Assembly: GCA_023412755.1 (NCBI GenBank)
Contig: JAEZCB010000021.1
Location: forward strand, 1-11,635
DNA: 11,635 bases
Source: Bacteroidota bacterium
Lineage (GTDB): Bacteria > Bacteroidota > Bacteroidia > Flavobacteriales_F > PHOS-HE28
Direction of reading: 5' to 3'
How positions within the stretch are numbered: position 1 is the stretch's first letter; each line of letters opens with the position of its first letter. This document shows, one piece after another, positions 1 to 7,689 of the stretch. A model generated the notes under the pieces. It saw only the letters and a program-made list of their open reading frames with translations, was not told where the DNA came from and searched no databases. A program made the position numbers and the translations under genes.

Positions 1-1668
1 GTAAAGGACACGGTGAACTACCGTACACGGATCTATACTGCACCGAACCACGGCGACGGCTGGCTGGATCCCGAACCCATGCCCGAGCCGGTGAATGCCC
101 AGGGCGATAATGCGAACATCAGTTGGGGGTTGGATGATCGGACCATCTATTTCACCCGATGCTCACAGGGCCGGCCATGCACCATCCATGTTCTGCGTGA
201 GGGTGCTTCCGGACCGATCCCCCTACCCGGCCTCGGTGAACATCTGAGCACGCAGCCCCAGATCGTATCCTGGGATGGCCGGGAAATGTTGCTCTTTGTC
301 AGTGACAGGCCGGGAGGTGAAGGCGGAACCGACATATGGCAGGCCGAGATCGTGGGGGATAGCGCCACCCACATCATGCCTGTCCATGGAGGGGTGAACA
401 CAATTGGAAACGAACGCACACCCTGGTTCGATGTAGCTACGAACACACTCTACTTCAGCAGTGACTTTCTTCCAGGGCATGGTGGCTACGACCTTTTCAC
501 TTCCACGTGGAGCAATGATGTTTTCGGCACGCCGGTAAATGCCGGTCATGGCTTCAACAGTCCGTCCAATGACCTATACCCATACATCGATCACGATCGC
601 CAATACTTCTGGTTCACCAGTGATCGGGTGGGTTCATTGGCCACCAAAGGAGAAACATGTTGCAGTGATATCTACCGGATCCCATTGAAGGAAGACAGCC
701 TGACGCGGATCGCATCCGTTGATCCCCTGGAACATGCTGTGGATACGACATCAGCGGCCGATCCGCGCTCCCGGTACATGGCCGAGTTGCGGAAGATCGA
801 AGATCACTTTCCGCTGAAACTCTACTTCCACAACGATGATCCCGATCCGCGCACGCGTAAACAGCGTACGGGTCAAACCTACCTTGAAGCATACCAGAGA
901 TATCGATCATTGTTACCAGAATATCTGGAGCAACAGAAAGATACCGCAGCCGTGATGACCTTCTTCAGGGAGCATGTGGATGCCGGCCTTGTCCTGTTGA
1001 ATGATCTGGTGGATGTGCTTACAACAGCATTGGCCAATGGAGAACGGATCAGGCTCGAGGTTCGCGGCCATGCCAGCCCGTTGGCGCAGAATGACTACAA
1101 CCGCGATCTTTCACTCCGCCGCATCTCCAGCCTGCGAAATCACCTTGGAACCCTCGGTGATGGCCTACTACTTCCTTATCTGGAAGATAGCGCCGGGAAT
1201 GGAGCACGGCTCGAGATCGAAGAACTACCGTTCGGGGAGGATCGGGTGGTAACAGGTGTAAGCGATGATCTCTCCGATCTGAAACGCTCGGTGTACAGCG
1301 TGGAGGCCATGCAGGAAAGACGTATCGAGATCGAAGCCCTCGTGATCCTGCCAAGGACCGCGCACCAACATGAGGTAACGCTGGTGGAACGCATCGGACG
1401 AACGAGACAGGGTGAAGAGCGGGTGGTCGTATTCACGTTGGAGAATCCAGGTGATAGCCCATTGAGGTTGTTGGAAAGCACCGCGGATTGCGGCTGCACC
1501 ACCGCTTCTCTTCCCGATCATCCCATACCTTCCGGAGGCAGGCTGGAAGTGGAGGTCATCTTCAATGGAAGGGCACCGTTGGGCGCTTTATCCAGGACCG
1601 TGACGATCATGACGGATGGTGAGCCGGGGCTGTTCCGCTTGACCATGGAAGGCGAGGTGATCGAGTGA
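1..1668 (+). CDS. PD40/OmpA-like/DUF1573 envelope protein, 5' truncated
   Basis: The frame is open from base 1, so the gene very likely begins upstream; the GTG at 13 lies inside a propeller-like segment and is a poor start. Numbering from that GTG, PD40-type blades are visible at about 35-50, 85-112, 136-166 and 187-224 (YFTRC, LLFVSDRPGG, LYFSSD.LPGHGGYDLF, FWFTSDR). An OmpA-like region covers about 268-440, with LYFHNDDPDPRT near its start and GHASPLAQNDYNRDLSLRRI at 352-371, followed by RRIEIE. A DUF1573 domain covers about 453-551, with the CGCTT signature at 493-497. Known relatives with PD40 plus OmpA domains, such as PorE of the type IX secretion system, are periplasmic and bind peptidoglycan through the OmpA part. 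A similar envelope role here is inference, since the N-terminus (TPR repeats or lipobox) is missing. The gene converges on corA with only 5 bases between the stops and no visible terminator. Confidence 0.85.
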   Translation, partial: VKDTVNYRTRIYTAPNHGDGWLDPEPMPEPVNAQGDNANISWGLDDRTIYFTRCSQGRPCTIHVLREGASGPIPLPGLGEHLSTQPQIVSWDGREMLLFVSDRPGGEGGTDIWQAEIVGDSATHIMPVHGGVNTIGNERTPWFDVATNTLYFSSDFLPGHGGYDLFTSTWSNDVFGTPVNAGHGFNSPSNDLYPYIDHDRQYFWFTSDRVGSLATKGETCCSDIYRIPLKEDSLTRIASVDPLEHAVDTTSAADPRSRYMAELRKIEDHFPLKLYFHNDDPDPRTRKQRTGQTYLEAYQRYRSLLPEYLEQQKDTAAVMTFFREHVDAGLVLLNDLVDVLTTALANGERIRLEVRGHASPLAQNDYNRDLSLRRISSLRNHLGTLGDGLLLPYLEDSAGNGARLEIEELPFGEDRVVTGVSDDLSDLKRSVYSVEAMQERRIEIEALVILPRTAHQHEVTLVERIGRTRQGEERVVVFTLENPGDSPLRLLESTADCGCTTASLPDHPIPSGGRLEVEVIFNGRAPLGALSRTVTIMTDGEPGLFRLTMEGEVIE

Positions 1669-1673
1669 GCACC

Positions 1674-2735
1674 TCACAACCACCGCTTCCACCGGAACCA
1701 ACCCAACATCAGCAAGGAGAGCACCAGCATGAACCCCATCACGCCATGATACCCATAGCGCCATGTGAGTTCGGGCATATGCTCGAAGTTCATACCGTAG
1801 ATCCCCACGATGAATGTGAGCGGAATGAAAATGGTACTAATGATGGTGAGCAACTTCATCACCTGGCCTGTGCGCAGGTTCACACCCGCATGGTAGGTGT
1901 TCTCAAGGCTGCTCAGCAATTCCCGGAACATGCCGATCGTCTCTGCGATGTACACCGTATGGTCCTGCAGATCGTTTATATATCTCCGGGTACTCTTGTC
2001 TATCAACGTGCTTGGAATGGAATTCAACCTCCCGGCCAATTCACGCGTTGGTGTCACGTACCGGTTCACGGTGATCAGCAAGGCCCTTAGCTCCTGGATC
2101 GCCACCAGATCCTCGTTGCCGGGCCGCACCAGGATCTTACGCTCCAGCTCTTCTATCCTGCGGCCCAGCTCCTCTACGATCACAAAATAGTTGTCCACGA
2201 TCACGTCCAGCAGCGTATACAACAGGTAGTCGGCTCCCGAACGCCTTACGCGCCCGGTGCCCCGCCTGATGCGCTCACGATTCGGCTCCAACACATCCCC
2301 TGGACGCTCCTGAAAAGAGATCAGGAAATTCGGGCGAAGCACGAATGAGATCTGTTCAGTGGTTATTCCGCCGGTCTCCTTGTCCAGGTCCAACATTTTG
2401 GCCACCACGAAGAGCGTATCCTGATATTCCTCCACCTTGGGCCGGTGGTCCGTGTTCAGGACATCCTCCAGCAGGAGTGTATGGAGGTTGAATCGCTCAC
2501 CCACGGTGCGCAGCATGGGCTCATCCATCAACCCATCGATGTCCAGCCAGCTCACCTTCGTCTCCGGTTCGCGCTGCACAAAGGCCGCCAGATCAACGTT
2601 CTTCTCCTCATGCACCTCGGCCTCGTTGTATATGAAGAGACGGGTGTTGGAGGGGCCACCACCACGGCTGCCAACGTGGATGAAGGATCCAGGCGGCATG
2701 CCGGCCTTGCCCGATCGCCTATGTACCTTTTTCAT
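1674..2735 (-). CDS. corA: CorA-family magnesium/cobalt transporter
   Basis: The product is 353 residues and ends in two hydrophobic segments (about 295-314 and 330-347). The CorA selectivity signature YGMN lies between them at 313-316, followed by FEHMPEL. The N-terminal cytoplasmic part has the family motif HRPKVEEY (about 97-104) and a long helical stretch (about 180-290) typical of the stalk. CorA proteins form pentameric inner-membrane channels for Mg2+ (also Co2+/Ni2+). I chose the ATG at 2733-2735, giving MKKVHRRSGKAGMPPGS, because family members often begin this way. An upstream in-frame ATG at 2745-2747 would add four residues. Either start overlaps the end of the mscS gene (17 or 29 bases), so the two are probably co-transcribed and translationally coupled. 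No Shine-Dalgarno is seen. Confidence 0.93.
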   Translation of the reverse strand: MKKVHRRSGKAGMPPGSFIHVGSRGGGPSNTRLFIYNEAEVHEEKNVDLAAFVQREPETKVSWLDIDGLMDEPMLRTVGERFNLHTLLLEDVLNTDHRPKVEEYQDTLFVVAKMLDLDKETGGITTEQISFVLRPNFLISFQERPGDVLEPNRERIRRGTGRVRRSGADYLLYTLLDVIVDNYFVIVEELGRRIEELERKILVRPGNEDLVAIQELRALLITVNRYVTPTRELAGRLNSIPSTLIDKSTRRYINDLQDHTVYIAETIGMFRELLSSLENTYHAGVNLRTGQVMKLLTIISTIFIPLTFIVGIYGMNFEHMPELTWRYGYHGVMGFMLVLSLLMLGWFRWKRWL

Positions 2736-3660
2736 CGGGGACCACATTCAGGGGGTGCCTGGAGGGATCCCAGTTTGCGCCCTCTGGGATCGGCCCTTTG
2801 AAACTGATGGTGCGCTGCGGATAGGGGATCACGATGCTTTCGCGATCGAATCTCAACTTGATCGACCGGAATAGATCGAACTGCATCAACCGCGCGGTCA
2901 CCGGCTCTTCCGCCCACACATAGGCGCGCAGAAGCACATGCGATTCCTCCAGCTTCACCACCCGCACCATCACGCGCGGCACACCAGATTCCAACTCCTC
3001 CATGGTGCGGCGATCGATACAGCTTGGATGTGCTTCTGATTCCTGCCGCATGATCTCCATGGCCTTGTCCAGATCGCACTCATAGCTTACCCGCACCTCC
3101 ACGAACTGGCAGGTGGACTCATCCTCGATCGAGCTATTCACGATGGTCTCATCACTGATGATCGAGTTGGGTACGATCACGCGCCTGTTCTCGAACGATA
3201 CGATCACCGTGTGCCGCAGCGTGATATCCTCGACAACACCGGTGTACAGATCCCCGATCTTGATCATGTCTCCAACGCGGAATGGTTTGAATGACACGAT
3301 GAAGATGCCGCTGATGATATTGCTGAACGCCCGTTGCGTGGCCAGACCGAGTATGGCCACCAGGATACCCGCACCGGCGAACAAGGTGACCGCCATGTGC
3401 TTGATGGATGGGATCACGTAGATGACCGCCCCGATGGTCACCAGCACCACGATGAACCGCAGCGCATTCTTCAGGAATTTGTAGCGCGTGGCATCCTCGC
3501 GCCCCTGCGTGCTGCGTTTGTACCCGCGCCTGATCAGGGCATAAAGGATGCGCTCAATGAGGAACGCGGCGATGATGATCAGGATAACCTTCGCAACAAG
3601 CAGCAGGTTGAACCCCAGCTTGTCCAGGAGGCGTTCCATGTCCGGGGAGAACTCCAGCAT
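2719..3660 (-). CDS. MscS-family small-conductance mechanosensitive channel
   Basis: The product is 313 residues, close to the usual length of minimal MscS proteins. Hydrophobic segments lie at about 18-43 and 64-83. The glycine/alanine-rich pore helix is at about 90-123 (FAGAGILVAILGLATQRAFS, then NIISGIFI), followed by the conserved PFRVGDMI and the beta-domain motif VPNS (163-166). The C-terminal cytoplasmic alpha/beta part runs from about 185 to 285. MscS channels open under membrane tension and release solutes during hypo-osmotic shock; assignment as an osmotic safety valve follows from the family, not from direct evidence here. A second possible start is Met8 (3639). The gene starts 14 bases after the SET gene stop and overlaps corA, placing it in the middle of a three-gene unit. 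Confidence 0.92.
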   Translation of the reverse strand: MLEFSPDMERLLDKLGFNLLLVAKVILIIIAAFLIERILYALIRRGYKRSTQGREDATRYKFLKNALRFIVVLVTIGAVIYVIPSIKHMAVTLFAGAGILVAILGLATQRAFSNIISGIFIVSFKPFRVGDMIKIGDLYTGVVEDITLRHTVIVSFENRRVIVPNSIISDETIVNSSIEDESTCQFVEVRVSYECDLDKAMEIMRQESEAHPSCIDRRTMEELESGVPRVMVRVVKLEESHVLLRAYVWAEEPVTARLMQFDLFRSIKLRFDRESIVIPYPQRTISFKGPIPEGANWDPSRHPLNVVPDEKGT

Positions 3661-3674
3661 CCAGAGGGCCCGCC

Positions 3675-4274
3675 CTACATCGCCTGCCGCAGCGGGTGCT
3701 GCAAACCTAACACAGGTCTATACCCCACACCGGCATCCAGGTACTGTTCCAATGAACCGCGTGTTGTTGGATCCAGCAGGCGGAACAAGGGCTGCGGCAC
3801 ATGGCGCAGGGCCGCCAACGCTTCCATTATCCTATCATCCATCCACGCATGATGTATTCCCAGTTCTCCTGGTACTATGCGGCCATTGCAACCGGGCTTG
3901 TCGCATTGGAGGTCCATGGGATATTCCAGATTGAGCAGCGCATAATGGTCTGTGACCTCCTCTCCTGCCTGTATGTCCCGGATCGCGATCTCGAAACCAT
4001 AGCCTGTGCTCAGCGTGTTCGGCTGGCAGCAATGATTCATGTACTTGCCATGGTCCCAACAGAGGATCCGGATGCCATTTGGCTCCGTATAGGCATAGGT
4101 GGTGAGCAACTCCTCATAGAGCGGATCCCCATTCCGGGGATCGTCCGGGGGTATCATGATATCCATTGGATCGAGCACGTAGATCAGTGATCCCTTGGGT
4201 ATGGTCAATTTCGCCACTACGCCGAAACCGCGCGCTGGACCTATATAGGCCAGCGCTGTGCTGGGGTGCATCAT
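3675..4274 (-). CDS. SET-domain protein (putative protein-lysine methyltransferase)
   Basis: The 199-residue product is a compact SET domain. The N-terminal strand GRGFGVVAKLTIPKG-like stretch is at about 15-28 (ARGFGVVAKLTIPKG). The S-adenosylmethionine/catalytic core NHCCQPN is at 80-86 (family form NHSCxPN), and RDIQAGEEVTDHY at 99-111 matches the family's AGEELTxDY element with the terminal tyrosine kept. Two cysteines at 124 and 129 (C-DKPG-CNG) resemble a reduced post-SET zinc site. SET proteins transfer methyl groups from S-adenosylmethionine to lysines; the substrate here cannot be read from sequence. The start is one of two adjacent ATGs. The gene heads the mscS-corA unit, with its own promoter-like sequence in the 158-base gap behind pepE. 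The last 50 residues have no recognised domain. Confidence 0.82.
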   Translation of the reverse strand: MMHPSTALAYIGPARGFGVVAKLTIPKGSLIYVLDPMDIMIPPDDPRNGDPLYEELLTTYAYTEPNGIRILCWDHGKYMNHCCQPNTLSTGYGFEIAIRDIQAGEEVTDHYALLNLEYPMDLQCDKPGCNGRIVPGELGIHHAWMDDRIMEALAALRHVPQPLFRLLDPTTRGSLEQYLDAGVGYRPVLGLQHPLRQAM

Positions 4275-4359
4275 CGGGTGGTCCGATATAAGAAAGTTGT
4301 GGGGGGTTGAACTGGAGTCCTGGTGGCCTTATTGATCGCCTCTTGCTCCGTTCGGTGCA

Positions 4360-4367
4360 CGAAAGTA
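4360..4367 (-). promoter_or_regulatory. Putative -7 element before the SET-mscS-corA unit
   Basis: Read on the minus strand, TACTTTCG followed by TGCACC differs from the Bacteroidota -7 consensus TAnnTTTG at one fixed position and has the commonly seen GCACC downstream. It would leave a leader of about 80 bases before the SET start. No convincing -33 TTG is seen at the expected spacing, so this is a tentative call. The rest of the 4275-4432 gap holds no clear terminator for pepE. Confidence 0.35.
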
Positions 4368-4432
4368 TGCGCCGCTGGCATTCCTGCTCCAGCCGCTTGA
4401 AAATAATTCCACCCCCGGTCTACCCCTGATCC

Positions 4433-5140
4433 TTAAAGATCGGAAAGATCCCGGCGGAATTCGCTCTCCTTCTCCACCAACTTCGGCTCCTTGCCGTGCT
4501 GGAAAAGCTTCATCCCCTTGCCATGCAATGTCATCCTGGTGCCATCCAGATGCAGCAGCGACCCCTCGTACAACCCGGCCACGGCCATCTTTGGGTTCAG
4601 TGCCAGGAACTCCTCTATCCTTTTATCGCGGCTTTCACCGCCATGGTCTGGTATGGTGGCCTCGGTATAATGTGGATTGATCTGGAAACCTATCAAGTGC
4701 ATCGCCCGCAACGTTGGTGGCTCCACGATGGGCATGTCATTGGTGGTCATGATCGTTGGGCAGGCCACATTGCTGCCAGCACTCCAGCCGAGATATGGCA
4801 TCCCGTTCTTCACCCGTTCGGGGATCGCCTTCAGCAGGCCGCTCCGGTAGAGTTGCCGCAACAGGAGGAATGAATTCCCTCCGCCAACCGCTACGGCATC
4901 ACATTCACCGAGGCTCTTTCCGGGATCCTTCTCCGTGTGCAGGCTTCGTAATTCCAAGCCCATTTCTTCGAACACGGGCCGCACCTTATCCACATAAGCG
5001 TCCTGTTGCTCTTCCGGAGCGGCGAATGGCACAAAGGCCACGCGCCTGGCCCCCTGCAGAAAGACCTGCACATAAGGTTTGGGCCATTGGAAGAATGGTT
5101 CACCAGGCATGGTGCTGTTGGAAAGAAGAAGCAGTCGCAT
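4433..5140 (-). CDS. pepE: Dipeptidase E (alpha-aspartyl dipeptidase), S51 family
   Basis: With the start at the ATG 5138-5140 the product is 235 residues and begins MRLLLLSNSTMPGE, matching the start of Escherichia coli PepE (229 residues). The nucleophile motif GWSAGSN places Ser at 120, TTNDMPIVEP places Asp at 135, and INPHYTE places His at 157, the same positions as the E. coli catalytic triad. VGGGNSFLLL (85-94) is the conserved turn before the elbow. The enzyme is cytoplasmic and cleaves dipeptides with an N-terminal aspartate. An in-frame ATG at 5188 would add 16 residues with no family counterpart, so I rejected it. The sequence GAACTTTG just before the ATG (5146-5153 on the minus strand) resembles a -7 element with one mismatch, which would give an almost leaderless mRNA; this is weak. 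The gene is divergent from the secreted-protein gene at 5314. Confidence 0.95.
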   Translation of the reverse strand: MRLLLLSNSTMPGEPFFQWPKPYVQVFLQGARRVAFVPFAAPEEQQDAYVDKVRPVFEEMGLELRSLHTEKDPGKSLGECDAVAVGGGNSFLLLRQLYRSGLLKAIPERVKNGMPYLGWSAGSNVACPTIMTTNDMPIVEPPTLRAMHLIGFQINPHYTEATIPDHGGESRDKRIEEFLALNPKMAVAGLYEGSLLHLDGTRMTLHGKGMKLFQHGKEPKLVEKESEFRRDLSDL

Positions 5141-5313
5141 AAGGACAAAGTTCGGCATCGTATCGTTCATCGCATGGCCATATGGCATTTAGCTGGATCG
5201 CACTGAAAGCACTGGCATTGTTCAAGCCATCGCACCACTACGGAATTTCCCGATCAAAACAACCGGGCCCGTTCCAGGGAGATCTTCTACATTCAAACCG
5301 AAAATGCACCATC

Positions 5314-6171
5314 ATGATCAGATCCTTACTCCTCATAGTCAGCATTTGCGCTTCCTCCTGGATGATTGCCCAATGCCCAGCGTTCACTGTGATCCTTTAT
5401 GACACGGACTTTGAAGATGGTCCGGGGATACTTTCCGCCAGCGGGCACCCTAGTTGGGAACATGGCGTAATAGGCAGCACCAATTGGACAGGTGCCAACT
5501 GTGGCAGCTCATCAACACCACCCACTGCAGCGGTGTCCGGTACGCAGGGCTGGGGCACTAAACTCAACGATTGTTACGACAATAGCGCCGATACCAGCAC
5601 CGTAGGCTTCACGATGGACCTGAGCGATCCCAGCCTGCTTTCCGCCAGCCTTCAATTCCGAAGCTTCTACGACATCTTCACAAACTGGGACTACATATTC
5701 ATCACCGTCAACGGCGTACAAGTGTACCTTAACAACACCACCGACAATAGCCCGGGATGGATCGCTCAGGAAGTGGATCTCACACAATTCCTGGGTAGCC
5801 AGGCCGTGGAGATCGAATTTCATTTGTATGCCACTACTGTCGTGAATCGCGCCGGCTGGTACATAGATGATCTGCAGGTGATCGTGTGCTCCACGGACAT
5901 CAACACGTCGATCGCCGCAACAGCCGATCAACAACAGCTGAGGATCTGGCCCAACCCTTCGAACGGTGAGGTGAACGTGCTTCCGGCCGCCAACGGTGGT
6001 GATGTGCATCACTGGCGCTTGCTGGACAGCCACGGCCGCGAAGTACGTAATGGGGGCATGCTGCCAGCTGGGAGCATGTCGGTGCTGGATCTGCATGGAC
6101 CTGCCGGCCTTTACGTACTGGAGATCACCGGTGCCAACGGGCTGGCAAGACAGCGGATCGTGCTCCACTGA
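5314..6171 (+). CDS. Secreted beta-sandwich protein with T9SS sorting domain
   Basis: The 285-residue product starts at the ATG 5314, giving a signal peptide (MIRSLLLIVSICASSWMIAQ) likely cut before Cys21. An open frame back to 5182 adds a stretch with no signal-peptide features, so I rejected that start. Residues about 28-192 form one domain beginning YDTDFEDG and ending NRAGWYIDDLQVIVC. This pattern is shared by jelly-roll modules of the MAM/M6-peptidase-associated type, often carbohydrate- or protein-binding in secreted Bacteroidota proteins. Residues about 209-285 are a type-A T9SS sorting domain (IWPNPSNGEV, GLYVLEI, then RQRIVLH), so the protein should be exported by Sec, moved by T9SS and anchored or released at the cell surface. 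No catalytic motif is visible, so I assign no function beyond an exported binding-type protein. It converges on the large repeat protein gene, with 195 bases between the stops. Confidence 0.85.
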   Translation: MIRSLLLIVSICASSWMIAQCPAFTVILYDTDFEDGPGILSASGHPSWEHGVIGSTNWTGANCGSSSTPPTAAVSGTQGWGTKLNDCYDNSADTSTVGFTMDLSDPSLLSASLQFRSFYDIFTNWDYIFITVNGVQVYLNNTTDNSPGWIAQEVDLTQFLGSQAVEIEFHLYATTVVNRAGWYIDDLQVIVCSTDINTSIAATADQQQLRIWPNPSNGEVNVLPAANGGDVHHWRLLDSHGREVRNGGMLPAGSMSVLDLHGPAGLYVLEITGANGLARQRIVLH

Positions 6172-6366
6172 TCCCATTGGACAAAGGTGCCGGTGGAGCA
6201 CTCTCCACTCGCGTTGAAGATAGCCCTGCGGCTGGCAGAAGAGTTTCCCTGCGCGGCACGGTCGCCTGCCGCCGTTCGGCTACACCTGCTTCTGCAGCTT
6301 CAGGAACTCATCGCCTGTGGAAGATCGCTCACGCTCAGTCAAGAAGCTGGAATAGGTAGTAACAGA
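6172..6366. other. Convergent intergenic gap with one short hairpin
   Basis: This gap lies between two converging stops. It holds a perfect 6-base stem GTGGAG/CTCCAC with loop CACT at 6193-6208, 21 bases past the upstream stop, but no T-tract follows on either strand. It could act as a weak or Rho-assisted terminator. The short open frames across the gap show no recognisable protein. Confidence 0.3.
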
Positions 6367-7689
6367 TCATTGCACCACCAGCTTATGTACCTGCCTGCCG
6401 CTTTCCGCATCGATCGTTAACATATAGGTGCCCGCGGCGATCACGCCAGTAAGGTCCAACACTTGTTCCCCACCTGCATGTGATCGTACTCTCTGGGCGT
6501 GGATGATCCTTCCACCCAGGTCGGTAACTTGGATCAAAGCATTGCTACGGGCACCGATGTTGGCCAAGGTGAAAAGGCCATCGTTCGGGTTGGGGTATAT
6601 GGCCGAGGCAAGGTTCGCCGTATGTGGTGGACCACCGTCGGTGATATCACACGTTTCCATGCACTGGATGTGGGCCATGGGTTGGTGGGAAGAAGGGGCC
6701 TGGGTCCAAGTGAGGAAGAAAGGTGCCGAGCCTGCGCGGCGATCAATATAGATGAGGTAGGTCTCACATGCACCCATTGTCAAGTGTCGTAGTTGCCCCG
6801 AGCCACTTGCAGCCTCATTCAAAGGAAGGCCATCATCATACATCAATCCTTTCGGCCCTATTCCCTCCGAGAATGAACAGCGAATTGGTTCCGAGGCCGG
6901 CGAACAACTGGATTGAATGCCTTGCCAAACCAATTCATCTGGAGCAGCCCATCCTGGAAGAATATGCGGTCCCCATACGGCGAAATTGAATATGGTCTCC
7001 GAAGAGCCGATCGGCGTGATCTGGAATGCGAGATGTCCTGGGAGGTAGTTTTGAAAGGCGAGCCAAATCCCCTCGTTCTCACCTTCCTCCAAACACCCCT
7101 TATTGGATCCATCAAGATCCACCACGCCGAAATTGTCATAGATCTCACCCAAATGCGGTTGCATGGAGCATAACCAGACCGCGCCGGCGCAATCCGACGG
7201 TGGCGGTAGGGGTAGATCGCAGGAGATGGTGGTGACCATTACAGTGCCGGCAGGGGGAGGGGTGCCGCTTTGGTACACCGGAATGTTGTATTGCGTAAGT
7301 ATGTAGGAGTTTTGGTTCTGGAAGCCGCCAGCCGCATTGTAGCTTACAGAAAGGGTCTGCCCCACGTTAGCGCCGATGTTGATCGAGGCTTGGGATCCAT
7401 TCACGGTATAGTCGTTGCATTCCCCACCCACACAGACGGACACATAACTACCACCCCATCCATCAGCGGCACTATCATTCATGATGAGCGTATAGTAGCA
7501 ATCACCTGGTGGAGGATCCACACGCCTGGCACAGAGCCCGAATGTTCCGCCAGGCTCTTCCGTGGCCTGGCGCCACAAGCGCAGGTATAGCGTTTCTCCG
7601 GCCAATGTGGGATCATCGACCATGAGATAGGGCATCATTTCAGAACCCGGCCCTTGCTCACTGCCATCCTCGGCGCACGCATCATCCAC
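6367..7689 (-). CDS. C-terminal part of the split T9SS repeat protein
   Basis: This is the downstream part of a 987-codon frame that runs from 9330 and is interrupted only by the TGA at 7717-7719; both parts are in the same frame. The first usable start after the stop is a GTG at 7687-7689, giving 440 residues, but it has no signal peptide and falls inside the third repeat, so independent expression is unlikely. Residues 1-60 complete repeat three (LYLRLWRQATEEPGGTFGLC). Residues about 63-160 form a CYYTLIMNDSAADGWGG domain, a module seen in secreted Bacteroidota proteins. Residues about 165-335 are a DCAGAVWLC...RCSFSEGIGPKGL domain, also common in T9SS cargo. Residues about 363-440 are a type-A sorting domain (IYPNPNDGLF, GTYMLTI, then HKLVVQ). 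No further stop or frameshift is seen. If translated alone this piece would stay in the cytoplasm. Confidence 0.7.
   Translation of the reverse strand: MDDACAEDGSEQGPGSEMMPYLMVDDPTLAGETLYLRLWRQATEEPGGTFGLCARRVDPPPGDCYYTLIMNDSAADGWGGSYVSVCVGGECNDYTVNGSQASINIGANVGQTLSVSYNAAGGFQNQNSYILTQYNIPVYQSGTPPPAGTVMVTTISCDLPLPPPSDCAGAVWLCSMQPHLGEIYDNFGVVDLDGSNKGCLEEGENEGIWLAFQNYLPGHLAFQITPIGSSETIFNFAVWGPHILPGWAAPDELVWQGIQSSCSPASEPIRCSFSEGIGPKGLMYDDGLPLNEAASGSGQLRHLTMGACETYLIYIDRRAGSAPFFLTWTQAPSSHQPMAHIQCMETCDITDGGPPHTANLASAIYPNPNDGLFTLANIGARSNALIQVTDLGGRIIHAQRVRSHAGGEQVLDLTGVIAAGTYMLTIDAESGRQVHKLVVQ

Noticed and set aside
5182..5313. An N-terminal extension of the secreted protein at 5314
   Set aside because: The extra 44 residues have no signal-peptide character and overlap the region upstream of pepE; the ATG at 5314 gives a normal signal peptide.
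5512..6201. A 229-codon minus-strand open frame opposite the 5314 gene
   Set aside because: It has no recognisable domain and is a shadow of a plus-strand gene with clear signal peptide and sorting domain.
6193..6208. A classic intrinsic terminator
   Set aside because: The 6-base stem is perfect but no T-tract follows on either strand, so I list it only as a hairpin in the gap.
6187..6420. A small gene in the gap between the two converging T9SS cargo genes
   Set aside because: The frame runs into the opposite gene's sorting domain, has no recognisable homology and no start context.
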